In this document: in pieces, positions 10,590 to 22,037 of the stretch
Numbering within the stretch: position 1 is the stretch's first letter
How the letters are laid out: every line of letters begins with the position of its first letter
Origin: Calliopum simillimum
Lineage: Eukaryota > Arthropoda > Insecta > Diptera > Lauxaniidae
Reading direction: 5' to 3'
Assembly (NCBI GenBank): GCA_951812925.1
Contig: OX638371.1
Span: forward strand, 32,462,101 to 32,526,100
Length of the DNA: 64,000 bases
The notes under the pieces: model-generated
What the model was told of the DNA's origin: nothing
The model's input: only the letters and a program-made list of their open reading frames with translations
Database searches by the model: none
Position numbers and translations under genes: made by a program

Positions 10590-11117
10590 CATCAAAATTT
10601 GGGAACTAACTTTGAGTTAGAATCATAGGAAGCATTCCTAATTTCTCCTGAAAAAACTGATTCAATGCTTTCAAAAGAAGCTTCCATCGAAATTTGATTA
10701 CATGCAGACAAAAGCTTTTTTTTGGCTAGGAATTTTGTTATTTTCTGCTTTACAGCAGTTAACTCTATGAGAAGCACTGGAATCAGAGACCACTTTACAG
10801 GAGATATGAAACTATAAAAAGTTAGATCAAGAATCGAAACGCATTTAGATCTTTTTTAAAAGTAAACGAGCCATCATTAAGACAATTAAAGTGAGATCCG
10901 CTGATGATTTCTTTAAGACGTCTAACATGTGGGGACTCAAAAAATCACCCCACATTCTCGAACGCGCATTAAAATCACCTGCAAATAACACCTCATTAAA
11001 ACCTTCCACAAAATCACACATCCGAGTAATTTCAGTCATGAAAGCCTCGAAACGAATTGAAGGTTCAAAATAAACAGAACAAATAACAAAGTTTCTTGAC
11101 AAATTTAGAGTTTGAGC
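10590..11117 (-). pseudogene. LINE endonuclease domain fragment (APE type)
   Basis: Minus-strand translation gives RNFVICSVYFEPSIRFEAF, then EVLFAGDFNARSRMWGD and, after a frame change, SILDLTFYSFISPVKWSLIP. GDFNARS is the conserved catalytic block of the exonuclease/endonuclease/phosphatase fold in non-LTR retrotransposons, and SxLDLTF...W is the region preceding its final SDH motif. An upstream part (DGGVAIA) seems to lie beyond the fold-back, at 12162-12300. Reading frames are broken and reverse transcriptase is absent here. Confidence 0.7.
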
Positions 11118-12161
11118 TGTCAAATAAAGTTATTCTATGCAAAAAATAAAATTATAGAGGTGGCGCTTTTTTAAAAAAACCATAAAAAGCCCTGTGATAG
11201 GAAAAACGCTTTTTTACTCAAGAGGAAGGCATCTTACGAAAAAAGTGTGCATCGCATAAAATGCTTAGAATTGTTCAAGGAATACGTGTACATTTTTTTG
11301 GAATTTTTTTTTTTTTTTTGAAAAAATTTTTCACCTCATTTTTAATAAATTTTACAAAAAAAATTCCAAAAAAATTCACATGTATTCCTTGAACAATTTT
11401 AAGCATTTTATGCCATGTACACTTTTTTCGTAAGATGCCTTCCTCTTGAGTAAAAAGGAGTTTTTCCTTGTACAGGGCTTCATCACTACGTTTCAAACGC
11501 TATATCATCGAGCCTGCTAGCTCAAAAAAGTCTTAACATATCTTGTCTTAAAGGTTTTTAAGAGTTCTTTTGAATGAAATCTTGTAAATTAAAAAATGTT
11601 CATTTCGTTTAAAGCACGATGACTTTTTTCTTTGAAAAACCCTTAAATTTCGCCTTTTTAAAGCAGTTTTTGGTTTTTTAAGATGGGTAAAATTTTTTTT
11701 TGGCAATATTAGACTGAAGGTTTTAAAGTTCATTAAAAAGCAAACAAAATGAAAGCTTTTAAGCTACTCTAAAGCAAATTTTTCAAATTGTTTGACAACA
11801 TTTTATAATTAATGCTAAAAAAAAATAATAAAAATATATTTTTGCTTTGAGCCACCTTTAAAAATGCATTTAAAAATCTGAAAAAATTCATGGGATACTC
11901 TGTCATGATGCAGAATTTTTTTTGAAAAATTTATTAAAAATGAGGTCAAAAATTTTTTCTAAAAAAAAAAAAAAAATCCAAAAAAATTTACACGTATTCC
12001 TTGAACAATTCTAAGCATTTTATGCCATGTACACTTTTTTCGTAAGATGCCTTCCTCTTGAGTAAAAAAGCGTTTTTCCTACCACAGGGCTTTTTATGGT
12101 TTTTTTAAAAAAGCGCCACCTCTATAATTTTATTTTTTGCATAGAATAACTTTATTTGACA
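11118..12161. mobile_element. Fold-back element inserted in a LINE endonuclease
   Basis: TGTCAAATAAAGTTATTCTA at 11118 is answered by its reverse complement ending at 12161. Outer arms of about 175 bp include AGGTGGCGCTTTTTT and CAAGAGGAAGGCATC; a third, partial inverted copy of the same arm lies at 11340-11480. The middle is AT-rich with no transposase. Sequence such as TAAGCATTTT plus CTTGAACAATT is shared with the inner inverted repeat at 17846-18388, so they may be one family. Confidence 0.7.
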
Positions 12162-12300
12162 TCTCTAATAAGAATTTACAAAAAAATCCGAGGTACATAA
12201 AAATTTGATTTAAATTCTCCCACAAGCACCGTGCAATGGCAACACCTCCATCGCCATTAGCACGTGTCAAATTATTTGTATGAAAGCAATAGTATGAATC
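12162..12300 (-). pseudogene. Possible N-terminal part of the same LINE endonuclease
   Basis: The minus strand reads NNLTRANGDGGVAIARCLW, resembling the GG(V/I)AI strand near the N-terminus of APE-type LINE endonucleases. It lies on the correct side of the fold-back to continue into RNFVICSVYF at 10.6-11.1 kb. The match is short. Confidence 0.35.
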
Positions 12301-12304
12301 CCAT

Positions 12305-12660
12305 AGGTACAAAGATATAGCATTTTTTTTTTTTTTGTATGAAAGGTGCAACTCTCCCTTCTCACCCCCCTCCCAAGTTTTTCAAAGTAAATGGTAGATA
12401 GAATAATCATGTATGTAGCAAGTTTTATAAAGATATCTGCGATATGTGAAGAAATATAGCATTTTGTGTGTTTTTTAAAAAGTGGATGCAATTCTCATTC
12501 ACCCAATATCCCCCAAGTTTTGCATGGTGAATGGTAAATATGTACATTATGCATAAGTTCATCAACTTTCATAATCATGGCTTGTATAACTGTAGATATA
12601 TAGCATTTTTTGTATTTTTTTCGTATAGGGGGTAAAACCCCCCTTACCCCCAGTAGCATC
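12305..12660 (+). repeat. Degenerate tandem repeat, period about 140 bp
   Basis: ATATAGCATTTT occurs near 12317, 12456 and 12598, each followed by a T-rich run and a CCCAAGTTTT or CCCCC-rich segment. About two and a half diverged units. Confidence 0.45.
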
Positions 12661-12811
12661 CCACTCCCTTAAGAACCTTCTACAGACCATAACAAACAAT
12701 TTTAAAAAATTATGTTAATCGGCCTTGTAGTTTCCGCGTTCATAAGCTACATGCGGACACCATTTCATTTTTATATATATAGATAAGTGTGCAAAGTCAA
12801 TGTCAAATAAG

Positions 12812-13193
12812 GGCGTTAGGAAATAAAGCCCAAGGAAATAAGGCCCAAAAAAAAAAATGAAATAACGCCCAAAAAATATGAAATATCGCCCAAAAACAAA
12901 AACGAAATAACACCCAAATTATTTTCATATAAATTTGGACGATAATCATTTTGGAAATAACGCCCAAAAATTTGAGCTTTATATCGTTTTTTTGGGCGTT
13001 ATTTCGTTTTATTTTTAAAAAATGAAATAGCGCCCAAAAACTAAAAACGAAATAACGCCCAAATTATTTTCATACAAATAAATTTTGGGCGTTATTTCCA
13101 AAATGATTATCGCCCAAATTTATATGAAAATAATTTGGGCGTTATTTCGTTTTTTTTTTAGGCGTTATTTCTTGGGCGTTATTTCCTAACGCC
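12812..13193. mobile_element. 382-bp palindromic element with 9-bp target duplication
   Basis: TCAAATAAG is found at 12803-12811 and 13194-13202. The element starts GGCGTTAGGAAATAA and ends with its reverse complement. Inside, GAAATAACGCCCAAA is iterated many times in both orientations. The 9-bp duplication and long arms would fit a Mutator-like (MULE-type) non-autonomous element; no coding sequence is present. Confidence 0.8.
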
Positions 13194-13202
13194 TCAAATA
13201 AG

Positions 13203-14149
13203 TACTTAGTGCGCGAATGTGGAGTTGTGGCTGAATTTGTAGGAGTTGGTAGTTTAAACTCAATTGCACTCCTTAAAGTCAGGCGAATTTTTTCTACTTA
13301 AGGTTTGATAAAAACTCATTTTAATGGTGAAACTCTTTTCAAATAACTGATGTTGTCTGATAGCTAATTACTTCTACAATTTCTCCTAGACAAAAAACTG
13401 GCTTTTGGATTTCTCTCCAAATTTCCCAAAGACATATTGTCCGGTAGATAAAAAAAGGAAACAAATTATATCAACCAAATTAAATGGAGTCTGTGGCGGA
13501 AGTCCGGATTTCTCGTTTATTTTTGATATCAGAAATAGCATATTTAACTTTTTTTTCATCGATTTCGCGTCGGTTTGTCTTCATTTTGTAGTGGCATACC
13601 ATATCTTTAAAATACACAAACTCATATATCAGGAATATGGAGCACATTTGACAAACGTCAGATGTATGTACCATTTCGGCAAGTCATATGTGCCACAAAA
13701 CCTCTGAAAGAATTTAAATTTATATTATTTGACCTTGATAAAAAACACTTATTTTTTTAAATATAATGGTAAGTGCTACCATACTTTGATACTCACTTAG
13801 ATAAAATAATTCAACTTTATTTGCAAACGAACAAGTTGCCGAAAATTACAAAAAAAGCGCAAAATTGCTTAAGTTGTAAATTGGATTCCCCCTATAGAAC
13901 ACCATTCGTTCATTTTTAATCCGGATGGAAAATGATAAATTGTCCATTGAATAAACGCTTGTTTTTGACTACTTTTGGAGCCGACATTTTGTTTTTGCCT
14001 TTGTTTTATGAACAATAAATAATTCGGCAGCCACACGGAAAAAACTTAACCTTAAAAATTCATTGAAAATCCCATTATTTTTTACTTTTTTCTTCAGTAA
14101 CCGTGCGCCCTTAAAACAAAACCGTGATTTTTACGGTTTACGTTCATTT
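13203..14149. other. No gene seen
   Basis: AT-rich. The longest open frame (13405-13707) has no recognisable domain and lies in low-complexity sequence; I do not call it. Confidence 0.4.
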
Positions 14150-14345
14150 AAGTGTGTATTTAACGTGAATCTATGACTAGAGAGAGTTGAAGCCTATCTA
14201 CTGTCATTCTCTGGGTCACGACCCCGGTTGTTTGCAACACCACATTCGAGCATGGTATAAAGCAAATGCTCCACCTGGCAAGTGTTGCAAAATGAACAAA
14301 TGCCAAGCCGATCATGCACTCTAACAGCTCTCCCCTCGTTTTGGG
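14150..14345 (-). pseudogene. LINE C-terminal Cys/His motif fragment
   Basis: The minus strand encodes RAVRVHDRLGICSFCNTC then QVEHLLYTMLECGVANNRG. A CxxC...EHLL...EC array after RNase H is characteristic of LINE ORF2 tails. GC content is higher than in the surroundings, as in other coding-derived pieces. Confidence 0.5.
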
Positions 14346-14712
14346 TAATAACCACAGCCATCACGATGCTCCAATAAAGGGGCTAACCCAAACAGACAGC
14401 CTGTGCAAATTTGTCACCCGTAGTACCAGAAATTAAGAAACAAATTGAAATAAAGATGTTTGGAAGTAAGCCTCCCGGTCGATCCCCATAGTTGGACAAG
14501 CCAGACTATTACAGTAGTGTTCACAGATAACACAAGGACTTTTAGCCCTTTATCGTAGGTCAATACTGCTACGAAAATCTATGTTTTATTCATCGTAGAA
14601 TATCGTCTCCCAAACGCCACCCGTGCGAACCGCTCAAGTTGGTCTCAAGAATCACGTGTCACCAAAGCACCTGACACGTCACAGGTACCGTCATCACTGG
14701 ATTGAACTCATC
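14346..14712. other. Probable LINE-derived non-coding block
   Basis: Balanced base composition sets this stretch apart from its AT-rich surroundings, but no frame stays open. It lies between two LINE tails of the same strand and is probably more of the same. Confidence 0.3.
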
Positions 14713-14830
14713 TAGACAACTGATGACGTCGTACAGAGGGCAGCAGCACAAGACGTGCTTTCAGTCATCGTCAGAAGCTCCACATGCACAGCTCTTACTG
14801 TCAGCCAGTGTTCTCTTAAACAGGAGCTCA
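14713..14830 (-). pseudogene. Second LINE C-terminal fragment (SCACG...CCPLYD)
   Basis: The minus strand reads SKSCACGASDDD, a stop, then KHVLCCCPLYD, clearly related to the fragment at 8662-8875. Two separate insertions or one broken family are possible. Confidence 0.5.
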
Positions 14831-16560
14831 CCATGGAAATGCCCATGAAGTTTACTGACTTATTCATTTTAACCTCTTCGTTCTAAATACAAAATTTGGT
14901 TATCAATTTCGAATATTTGGTAGATATTAAGCATTTTATTTAGCAACAAAGCTTGTAAACTTTTTTGCATTTTGGCCAATCCAAGGAATTTCAGAACCTC
15001 CATACAGTTTGACAAATTATGTATATTCTCTTGTTTGGCAATGTCCATTGTTTTCACAGCTGCCATGCCGTCGCCATATCAACATTCTTAAGTGACCAAA
15101 AAATCATATAAAGCCAATTTGCCATCTTTTGTATCAAATTCTTTTAACTTTAAACCAATTGTTATGAAGTAACACCTTTTTCTTCTAAAGTCATTAAATT
15201 TTGCAGAATTGTGCCACATCTTGGGCGTAAATTGGCCTAAAGATGAAGAACAAAAAGCCAACATTAACTGCAGCCGACACAGTCATCAATCCTATGGTCT
15301 GGTTTTCTTCGTGTACAAAAAGACAATTTAAAGGAAAAAAGGCCACGCCGCCTGAATAATAAAAACAAACGTTCGTTGCAAAAGCTGGACAAAAAATGCC
15401 TAAATGTAAGAAAATAAAAAATAAATAAAAGGAACAAAACTATAAAAGAAATCAATAGAACAAAGTATGACATATAATTTTTTTCTCCTTTTTGTTCTCA
15501 CTTTTGTCCTTGACGCAGTAACACCGCATATCATTAATCATACGGAGTCTGGCACAAAAGGACATTGCTTGTGTGCATTTCTTAGTTACACAAAACTATA
15601 AACGTTGTGTTGTCATTTGCCAATTCAAAGGTAATTTAAAATATTTCGATCGCACATTTACGAAATTGGTTTTTTTTTTTTTGCAATTCAAAAGTTTTGC
15701 AGCTGCCTAATAAAACTTCATAATTTTAATAATTTAAAAAAAAAATATATAACAAAAATAATTTCCTTAAATTCGACTTCAACACTTTTCAAATTAAGAT
15801 AAATTATTATTTTTTTTTAATTTATTTATTTTCTTCTCTTTTCGCGGAAAAAACAAGACATTTATTATTATTTCATTTGTATTATTATAAAATACGATTT
15901 TTCGATTTTTTCATTAGGAGATATAGCCATATGAAAAAATCGAAATTAATTATAATCATAATTATCCAGCTGAAAATTGCAACTTTTTGCCTCAAATTGG
16001 ATTTTGAGCGATTTTTCGATTTTATCATATGGCTATATCTCGGTAACGAGCCGAAAATATTGTTTTGATGACTTCAGCAAAGTTGTAGCTATTGAATAGA
16101 AGAAAAAAAATGCCGAACAAACTTAACCGAAAAAAATTCATCTAGTGCCTTAAAATCGCAAAAATGACCATAAAATCCTTATATGAGCCAACTTTGCAAA
16201 ACGCTCTGGCAGAATTACTTGTTTCGGCGAGTACTTCGACGCCTTATAACGGATTTCAGTTCACTTTTCATGTGTCATACTGTGTAATCAAAGCACAATC
16301 CAAATATTATTCCTTGGAAAAAACCCGAAGAGTAACGTGTAAGAAGTAACATACGAGTAAGTACTACACAGTTATCCATAAAGGGAAGTAGAATTAGAAG
16401 TAGGCGTGGCACTATTCCTAAGCTATTCAACCATTGAATGGTATCCATTTTTGGCAACTGTATTGTTTTTCACAGAATCTTCGAGACAAAAGTAGGAATA
16501 CATCATATTTAATTGAATTTAAAATTGTCGAAAAAAGTCAAAAATATTTTTTTTTAGAAC
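14831..16560. other. No gene seen; short inverted repeat 15919-16040
   Basis: AT-rich. AGATATAGCCATATGAAAAA (15919) and TCATATGGCTATATCT (ending 16040) form an inverted repeat with about 25-bp arms. Nothing coding is supported. Confidence 0.4.
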
Positions 16561-17160
16561 ACCCGACTAGAAAAAAGTTCAGGTTGAGATCCGATTCGGA
16601 TCAGGCTTACCTGAAGAATGATCAGGGATGTCACACCTCATATGAAATGGACCTGATCCTGATCTCATAAAGTTTTCTGGAACGGATCAGAATATTTGAG
16701 GTGCTTATCAGAAAAGTAATATATTTATTATTGAGATCGGATCATATCCATATAAATTAATTTTCTCAAACATTTTGTATTTGCATTTTTTATAATAAAT
16801 ATAAACATGATAAACACCTAAAATGTGTTTGATATGGAATATTTTTTTAGTTCTGCAAATTTGATGCGATACTGATTTAAACAACGCACTTGGACCGTAT
16901 TCAAGGGCGTACGCAAGGGGGGCAGCTGCCCCTCCCCCTAGCTCTAGCTTTAGAGTTACAAATATATTATACTCATTCATTTTTACAGTAGTTTTTACAA
17001 CTTTTCATATTAAAGCCAAATAAAACACTATTTTTTGGACAATAGTTTATACAAATACATACATACACTTTTTTTATCTTTACGATACTATTTATTTATT
17101 TCCTTGCAAACAATTTAAAAGTAAAATCGGATAATATCTTAGAAAGTTATTAATAGTCCG

Positions 17161-17832
17161 GAAGCCGGCCATGCTAAAAGTGCCGTCATCGCGGATTCTG
17201 AAATTTTTAATGCAAAATGGTAGTTTACACTAAGACAAATAAGAAAAGCTTAGTCAGAATGGCTATAGCCTGGCAGAAATATTTTTAAATGATTTTTGAA
17301 TTATTAAATTTTCGGAATGTTTTACCGTCATCGCGGATTTTGATCAATCTTAATAGTAACCGATGATAAATTTCATAACCATTCAGAAAAAATCTGGCCG
17401 ACCAAGTTTTTTTTTGTCGAAATGACCGGCAGACCTATTTTAATGGTTATCACGGAAATTTGTTTTTTTTTTTAATTTTAAGTGTTTTAATGTCAAATTT
17501 AAAAATATCTTGGCATGCGAGCTTAGAAACTGCCGGAAGTACCCACTGTCGCACCATTAAAATAGGTCTGCCGGTCATTTTCGGCAAAAAAAAAAATTTG
17601 GTAGGCCAGATTTTTTCTGAATGGTTATGAAATTTATCATCGGTTACTATTAAGATTGATCAAAATCCGCGATGACGGTAAAACATTCCGAAAATTTAAT
17701 AATTCAAAAATCATTTAAAAATATTTCTGCCAGGCTATAGCCATGCTGAAAAAGCTTTTCTTAATCGTCGTACCATTTTGCATTAAAAATTTCAGAATCC
17801 GCGATGACGGCACTTTTAGTATTGCCGGCTCC
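17161..17832. repeat. Inverted repeat inside the hAT element, arms about 260 bp
   Basis: GAAGCCGGCCATGCTAAAAG (17161) pairs with CTTTTAGTATTGCCGGCTCC at the right, and GTGCCGTCATCGCGGATT with AATCCGCGATGACGGCAC. The motif GTCATCGCGGATTYTGA appears twice per arm. It looks like a separate fold-back that landed in the hAT element. Confidence 0.7.
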
Positions 17833-17845
17833 TCGCCTATAAGGT

Positions 17846-18388
17846 TTCACTGAAGTAGGACTATTCGTTTTTTATCGAAAAAATGAACAGGTACAAAAAA
17901 AATGTTTTTTGCTCATAACTTTTTTTTCTTCTCAGAAGGGATACCCAAAGCTGCTTAAAACTAAAGACTATGTTTTTGCAAAAAATGCTGCGTTAAAAAA
18001 TTCAAAATTTTTTGTGCAGGTAGTATAGATAATATCCGGTTCCAAAAGTAAATTTTTTTATGTTTTTCAATTACGTGGTCGGAAAAGCATTCGTTTACTT
18101 GAGTTTGGCTCTTACGAATAAAATGTATAAGGCTTAAAATGCTTAAAATCGTTTAAAAAATCAAAGTATTTTATAAATTTTTTCAGACCTTTTTTAACTT
18201 TTCAAAAGTTGGTCAAAGAAAAAGAAAACAAAAAATTACCAAAAACTCTAAAAAAATTCACATGTGTACTTTGTACGATTCTAAGCATTTTAAACACTAT
18301 ACAATTTTTTTGCTTTATAAAAATCGACGCAGTTTATTGCACCTGTTTATTTTTCCGATAAAAAATCAAAATGGTCTTACTTCACTGA
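17846..18388. repeat. Second inverted repeat inside the hAT element
   Basis: TTCACTGAAGTAGGACTATT at 17846 is answered by CTTACTTCACTGAA ending at 18388, with AT-rich arms of 60 bp or more. The sequence near 18260-18300 resembles the arms of the fold-back at 11118-12161. Confidence 0.55.
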
Positions 18389-18911
18389 ATAACTTTTTAA
18401 AATATGATCTGATTTTAGTAAATTTAGGCTTTAAATATTTAAAATTAAATACTCTTATAAATAAAAATATAAAAAATATTGCAAAATTGTAAAAAATTGC
18501 TATGAAAATGAACTTTTTGCTCAGTTTTAACTTTTAAATTTAACTCAGCCAATTTGAATAGGATTTTAGTAATTGATACATTTAAAATAAGCGAAAGAAT
18601 TTTTCTTTAAGATAGTGTATACAAAAATAAAAAATTTAATGCGTTTTTTGGAGTCAGCGACCTCAAATTAGTTTAGAAATGTGATACGTATTTAAAAGAT
18701 AACATACCTAAGCAAATTTTTATTTAGAAAGTTATCTAAGTACCTTCATAAGTTATTATGAACTTTTATTTAATATTTTAGTGCACAAAAATATACAGCT
18801 CTTACATTGAAATTCTCAAAAAAAAAAATAAAGGTTCGCAAAATTTGAGTTTGGCCCCCCCTAGATGAAATCCTGCGTACGCCCTTGACCGTATTAAGAT
18901 TTTTGGTATCA

Positions 18912-20729
18912 GATCCTGAAGAGGAACTGATCAGATGACCGTATTAATGTTAATTTCAGTAATAATTCTGGGTTTGAACCTTCTGTCGTATTTCCGTCTA
19001 TTGATTTTGTTTTGCTCAATAATTCTCTGTTAGCTGAAACTTGGGAAATGATATATAATGTATCTGATCCCTCTGTTGCTTTTAACCTGTTCAATAGTAA
19101 ACTTTCCAGATATGTTGAAGCTTGCTCCCTTCCAAACAAGAAAAAGGCAAGGAATAAGATAAAATTAAAGCCCTGGATCTCTAATCAGCTATTAAACAAA
19201 ATTAAAATAAAAAATAAGCTTTATAAAAAAATTAAAAAATATCCTAACAATTCGGTACTTCGTGATGATTACAAAGCACTTAGTAAAGAGATCTCGAAAG
19301 AAGTTCTAACTTGTAAAACAAATTATTACTGTGAGGAATTTACTAAGGTGAAAGGTGACATTAAAAGAGAATGGAGACTAGTTAACAATATTTTGAATAA
19401 AAATCGTAATAATGCAACCATTGAAAGCTTGGATTGTGAAGGTAGTGTGATTACGGGCTCAGATAATTTAGCTGATCAATTTAATAAGTTTTTTGCCTCC
19501 ATAGGGTCTGCTGTTGTTGCAGAAATTGAAACAGATAATCTCTGTAATTGCTTATCAATTGAATCTAGTCTAGCTGAAAGCTTTTTCTTTGAGCCTATTA
19601 CCTCATTTGAATTATATAAAATTATAATGTCTCTGAAAAACTCAAACTCTGCAGCAACAAATAGCTTCTCCAGCAATTTTATTAAGAAAATAGTCTTTAA
19701 TGTTTGTGATGTGTTGAGCCATTTATTTAATAGAAGTGTCTTGGTTGGTATATTTCCTGAAGATTTGAAATTAGCTGAGGTCATACCGCTGCATAAAAAA
19801 GGCTGTCGCAAAAATATCAATAACTATAGACCAATTTCGCTTCTACCTGTTTTCTCTAAAGTATTTGAAAAAGCTATGAAGTCCAGAATTGTGAAATTTC
19901 TAGAGAAACATGAATTTTTCAGTAAATGGCAATTTGGTTTTAGGTCTGGTTTGTCAACTGAGGATGCACTTTTGAACTTTTGCTCCAATGTTCATGCAGG
20001 CCTTAATAGTAAAAAAGTCACTGCAGCCCTATTTATTGATATCACAAAGGCATTTGATACCGTTGATCATAAAATTTTATTAGATAAATTGCTTAAGTGT
20101 GGGTTTAGAGGTTCTATTAATAGTTGGTTTAGCTCTTACTTACTAAATAGGAGACAAAAGGTTAAAATTAGCAACTTGTTAAGTTCTATCAGTCACATTT
20201 CATTAGGAGTTCCTCAAGGCTCAGTACTTGGTCCAATCTTATTTTTAATATTTATCAACTCATTATTTTGTCAAAAATTTAAGAGTAGTCTGAATGCCTT
20301 TGCTGACGATATGGCTTGTACGTTTACTAGTATCTCTCCCCTAAATCTTGTTGCGGATATTAATCATGATCTAGTAGTATTGAGTCATTGGTTTAAAGTT
20401 CATAAAATGGTCCTTAGTGACAAAACTAGACTAATGTTTTTTAATGCCCTTGGTAGAGACTTAGATTTTGGTCCATTTTTTTATCACAGTGGTAATTGCA
20501 ATAAGTTTTCTTATTCAAATGATATTTGCCCGAATTCTATGTCTTCCCAAATCTATTTTGAGCATCAATCTTGCTCTTCTAATTGTTTTCAAATAGATTG
20601 TGTAAATTCTTTTAAATATCTAGGTATTTTTGTTGATGTAAAGATGAACTGGTCAGTTCACACACTAGCACTTAAAAAATATCTTTTGACTGCAATTAGA
20701 CATTTATTTTTGTTAAAGCCTTTTTGTTG
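18912..20729 (+). pseudogene. LINE reverse transcriptase, first part (5' truncated)
   Basis: The frame is open from about 18912; the first ATG-type start is not meaningful because the element is 5' truncated. Order seen: linker KKARNKIKLKPWISNQLLNK, then AEVIPLHKKGCRKNINNYRP with ISLLPVFSKVFEKAMKSRI, FGFRSGLSTEDALLNF, ALFIDITKAFDTVDHKILLD, SLGVPQGSVLGPILFLIFIN, NAFADDMA (the catalytic xADD) and CVNSFKYLGIFVDVKMNW. This is a complete non-LTR reverse transcriptase core of the CR1/L2/Jockey group, with no stop inside it. The frame is interrupted at 20731 by a mariner-like element and resumes at 22038. The endonuclease is missing. Sequence is unusually intact for this window, pointing to a fairly young insertion. 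Confidence 0.9.
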
Positions 20730-20731
20730 TA

Positions 20732-22035
20732 AAGGGTGTTTTTTTTAGAGGTTTGTTTTTCGAATAGAGATAAAACTGACATTTTGTGGTCAAATCTGGC
20801 AACTCTAATGTCATTTATGTTCAGTTTGGTTTACCATTGCATCATGAACAGGTTGACAAAAGAACAACGCTTGCAAATCGTGCAAATTTATTTCAAAAAT
20901 AATGGTTCAGTTCGCGAAGTTTACCGCAAGCTCCGTCCATTTTATGGTCGACATAATCGTCCATCAGAGCAATTAATTCGGTTAACCATGGGTCGTTTTC
21001 GCACTACGTTTACTCTATGTGATAATACGCATCCGCAGAGACGTCGAACAGTGCGCACCGAAGAAACAATTGCCGCTGTAGAGCAAAATGTTGAAGAGGA
21101 CCCGAATGAATCGATTAGCCAGCGTGCACAGCAATTGGAGCTTTGTCCATCAACTTTATGGAAGATTTTGCGCAAAGATCTTGGCTTGCGACCTTACAAG
21201 ATCCAGCTTGTGCAAGAATTAAAGCCGCGAGACCATGCAATGCGTCGTGATTTTGGTGTATGGGCCGAAAATGAGATTGATCTCGATGCTGATTTTCATC
21301 GCAAAATTTTGTTCAGTGATGAGGCTCATTTTTGGTTGAATGGCTACGTCAACAAGCAAAATTGCCGCATTTGGAGTGAAAAGAATCCACATGAGACCCT
21401 TGAGACGCCATTACATCCACAAAAACTGACTGTTTGATGTGCTCTATGGGCTGGTGGAGTCATTGGGCCATACTTCTTCCGAAATAATGCTGGAGAGTCA
21501 GTTACCGTTAATGGAGACCGGTATAGAGCCATGATAACCGACTATTTTGTTCCCGAATTGGATGGCATGAATGTGGATGAGTTGTGGTTCCAACAAGACG
21601 GCGCTACATGCCACACAGCGCACGTCACAATCGATTTATTGAAGGTAACATTCGATGAGCGCATAATTTCGCGGAATGGACCTGTCAATTGGCCACCAAG
21701 ATCGTGTGATTTGACACCATTGGATTATTTTCTTTGGGGATATGTGAAGTCGCTCGTCTACGCCAATAAACCAGAAACGTTAAGGGACTTGGAAGCCAAC
21801 ATTCGTGGCGTTATTGCCGACATACGGCCCCATATGCTCGAAAAAGTGGTTGAAAATTGGACCTGTAGAATTGGCTTTATTTGAGCCAGCCGCGGCGGCC
21901 ACATACCCGAAATCATATTTAAACATTAATGGCATAAAATTATCCTTCCAATAAAGCCAAATTGATGGACATTAAAACGATTTTCTTGTGCTTTATTTCA
22001 ATTCGAAATTCTATACCTCTAAAAAAAACACCCTT
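20732..22035 (+). mobile_element. Mariner-like element, 1304 bp, inserted in the LINE
   Basis: AAGGGTGTTTTTTTTAGAGG begins at 20732 and its reverse complement ends at 22035, with TA at 20730-20731 and 22036-22037. Taking the element and one TA away joins the two LINE parts in the same frame (PFCC then TKLLK), which confirms the boundaries. Confidence 0.9.
20844..21884 (+). pseudogene. Tc1/mariner superfamily transposase, one premature stop
   Basis: ATG at 20844 starts MNRLTKEQRLQIVQIYFK, the first helix-turn-helix; a second DNA-binding part follows (ETIAAVEQNVEEDPNESISQ). Catalytic positions are the D of ILFSDEAHF, the D of LWFQQDGATCH and the D of PPRSCDLTPLDY; I count 36 residues between the second and third. 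The only break in 347 codons is TGA at 21435-21437, next to CALWAGG where a Trp codon would be expected; the same frame then runs to TGA at 21882-21884. One stop and an otherwise open frame mean that it died recently or that a working copy exists elsewhere. Subfamily not assigned: the spacing differs from classical mariner (34). Confidence 0.9.
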
Positions 22036-22037
22036 TA

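Larger units (their letters stand above)
16902..18887. mobile_element. hAT element, non-autonomous, 1986 bp
   Basis: CAAGGGCGTACGCA begins at 16902 and its reverse complement ends at 18887. The 8-bp sequence ACCGTATT flanks both sides (16894-16901 and 18888-18895). Terminal CAAGGGCG, an 8-bp duplication and the adjoining C/G-run sequence are typical of hAT transposons. No transposase frame is visible; instead the inside carries two further inverted repeats. Confidence 0.85.
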
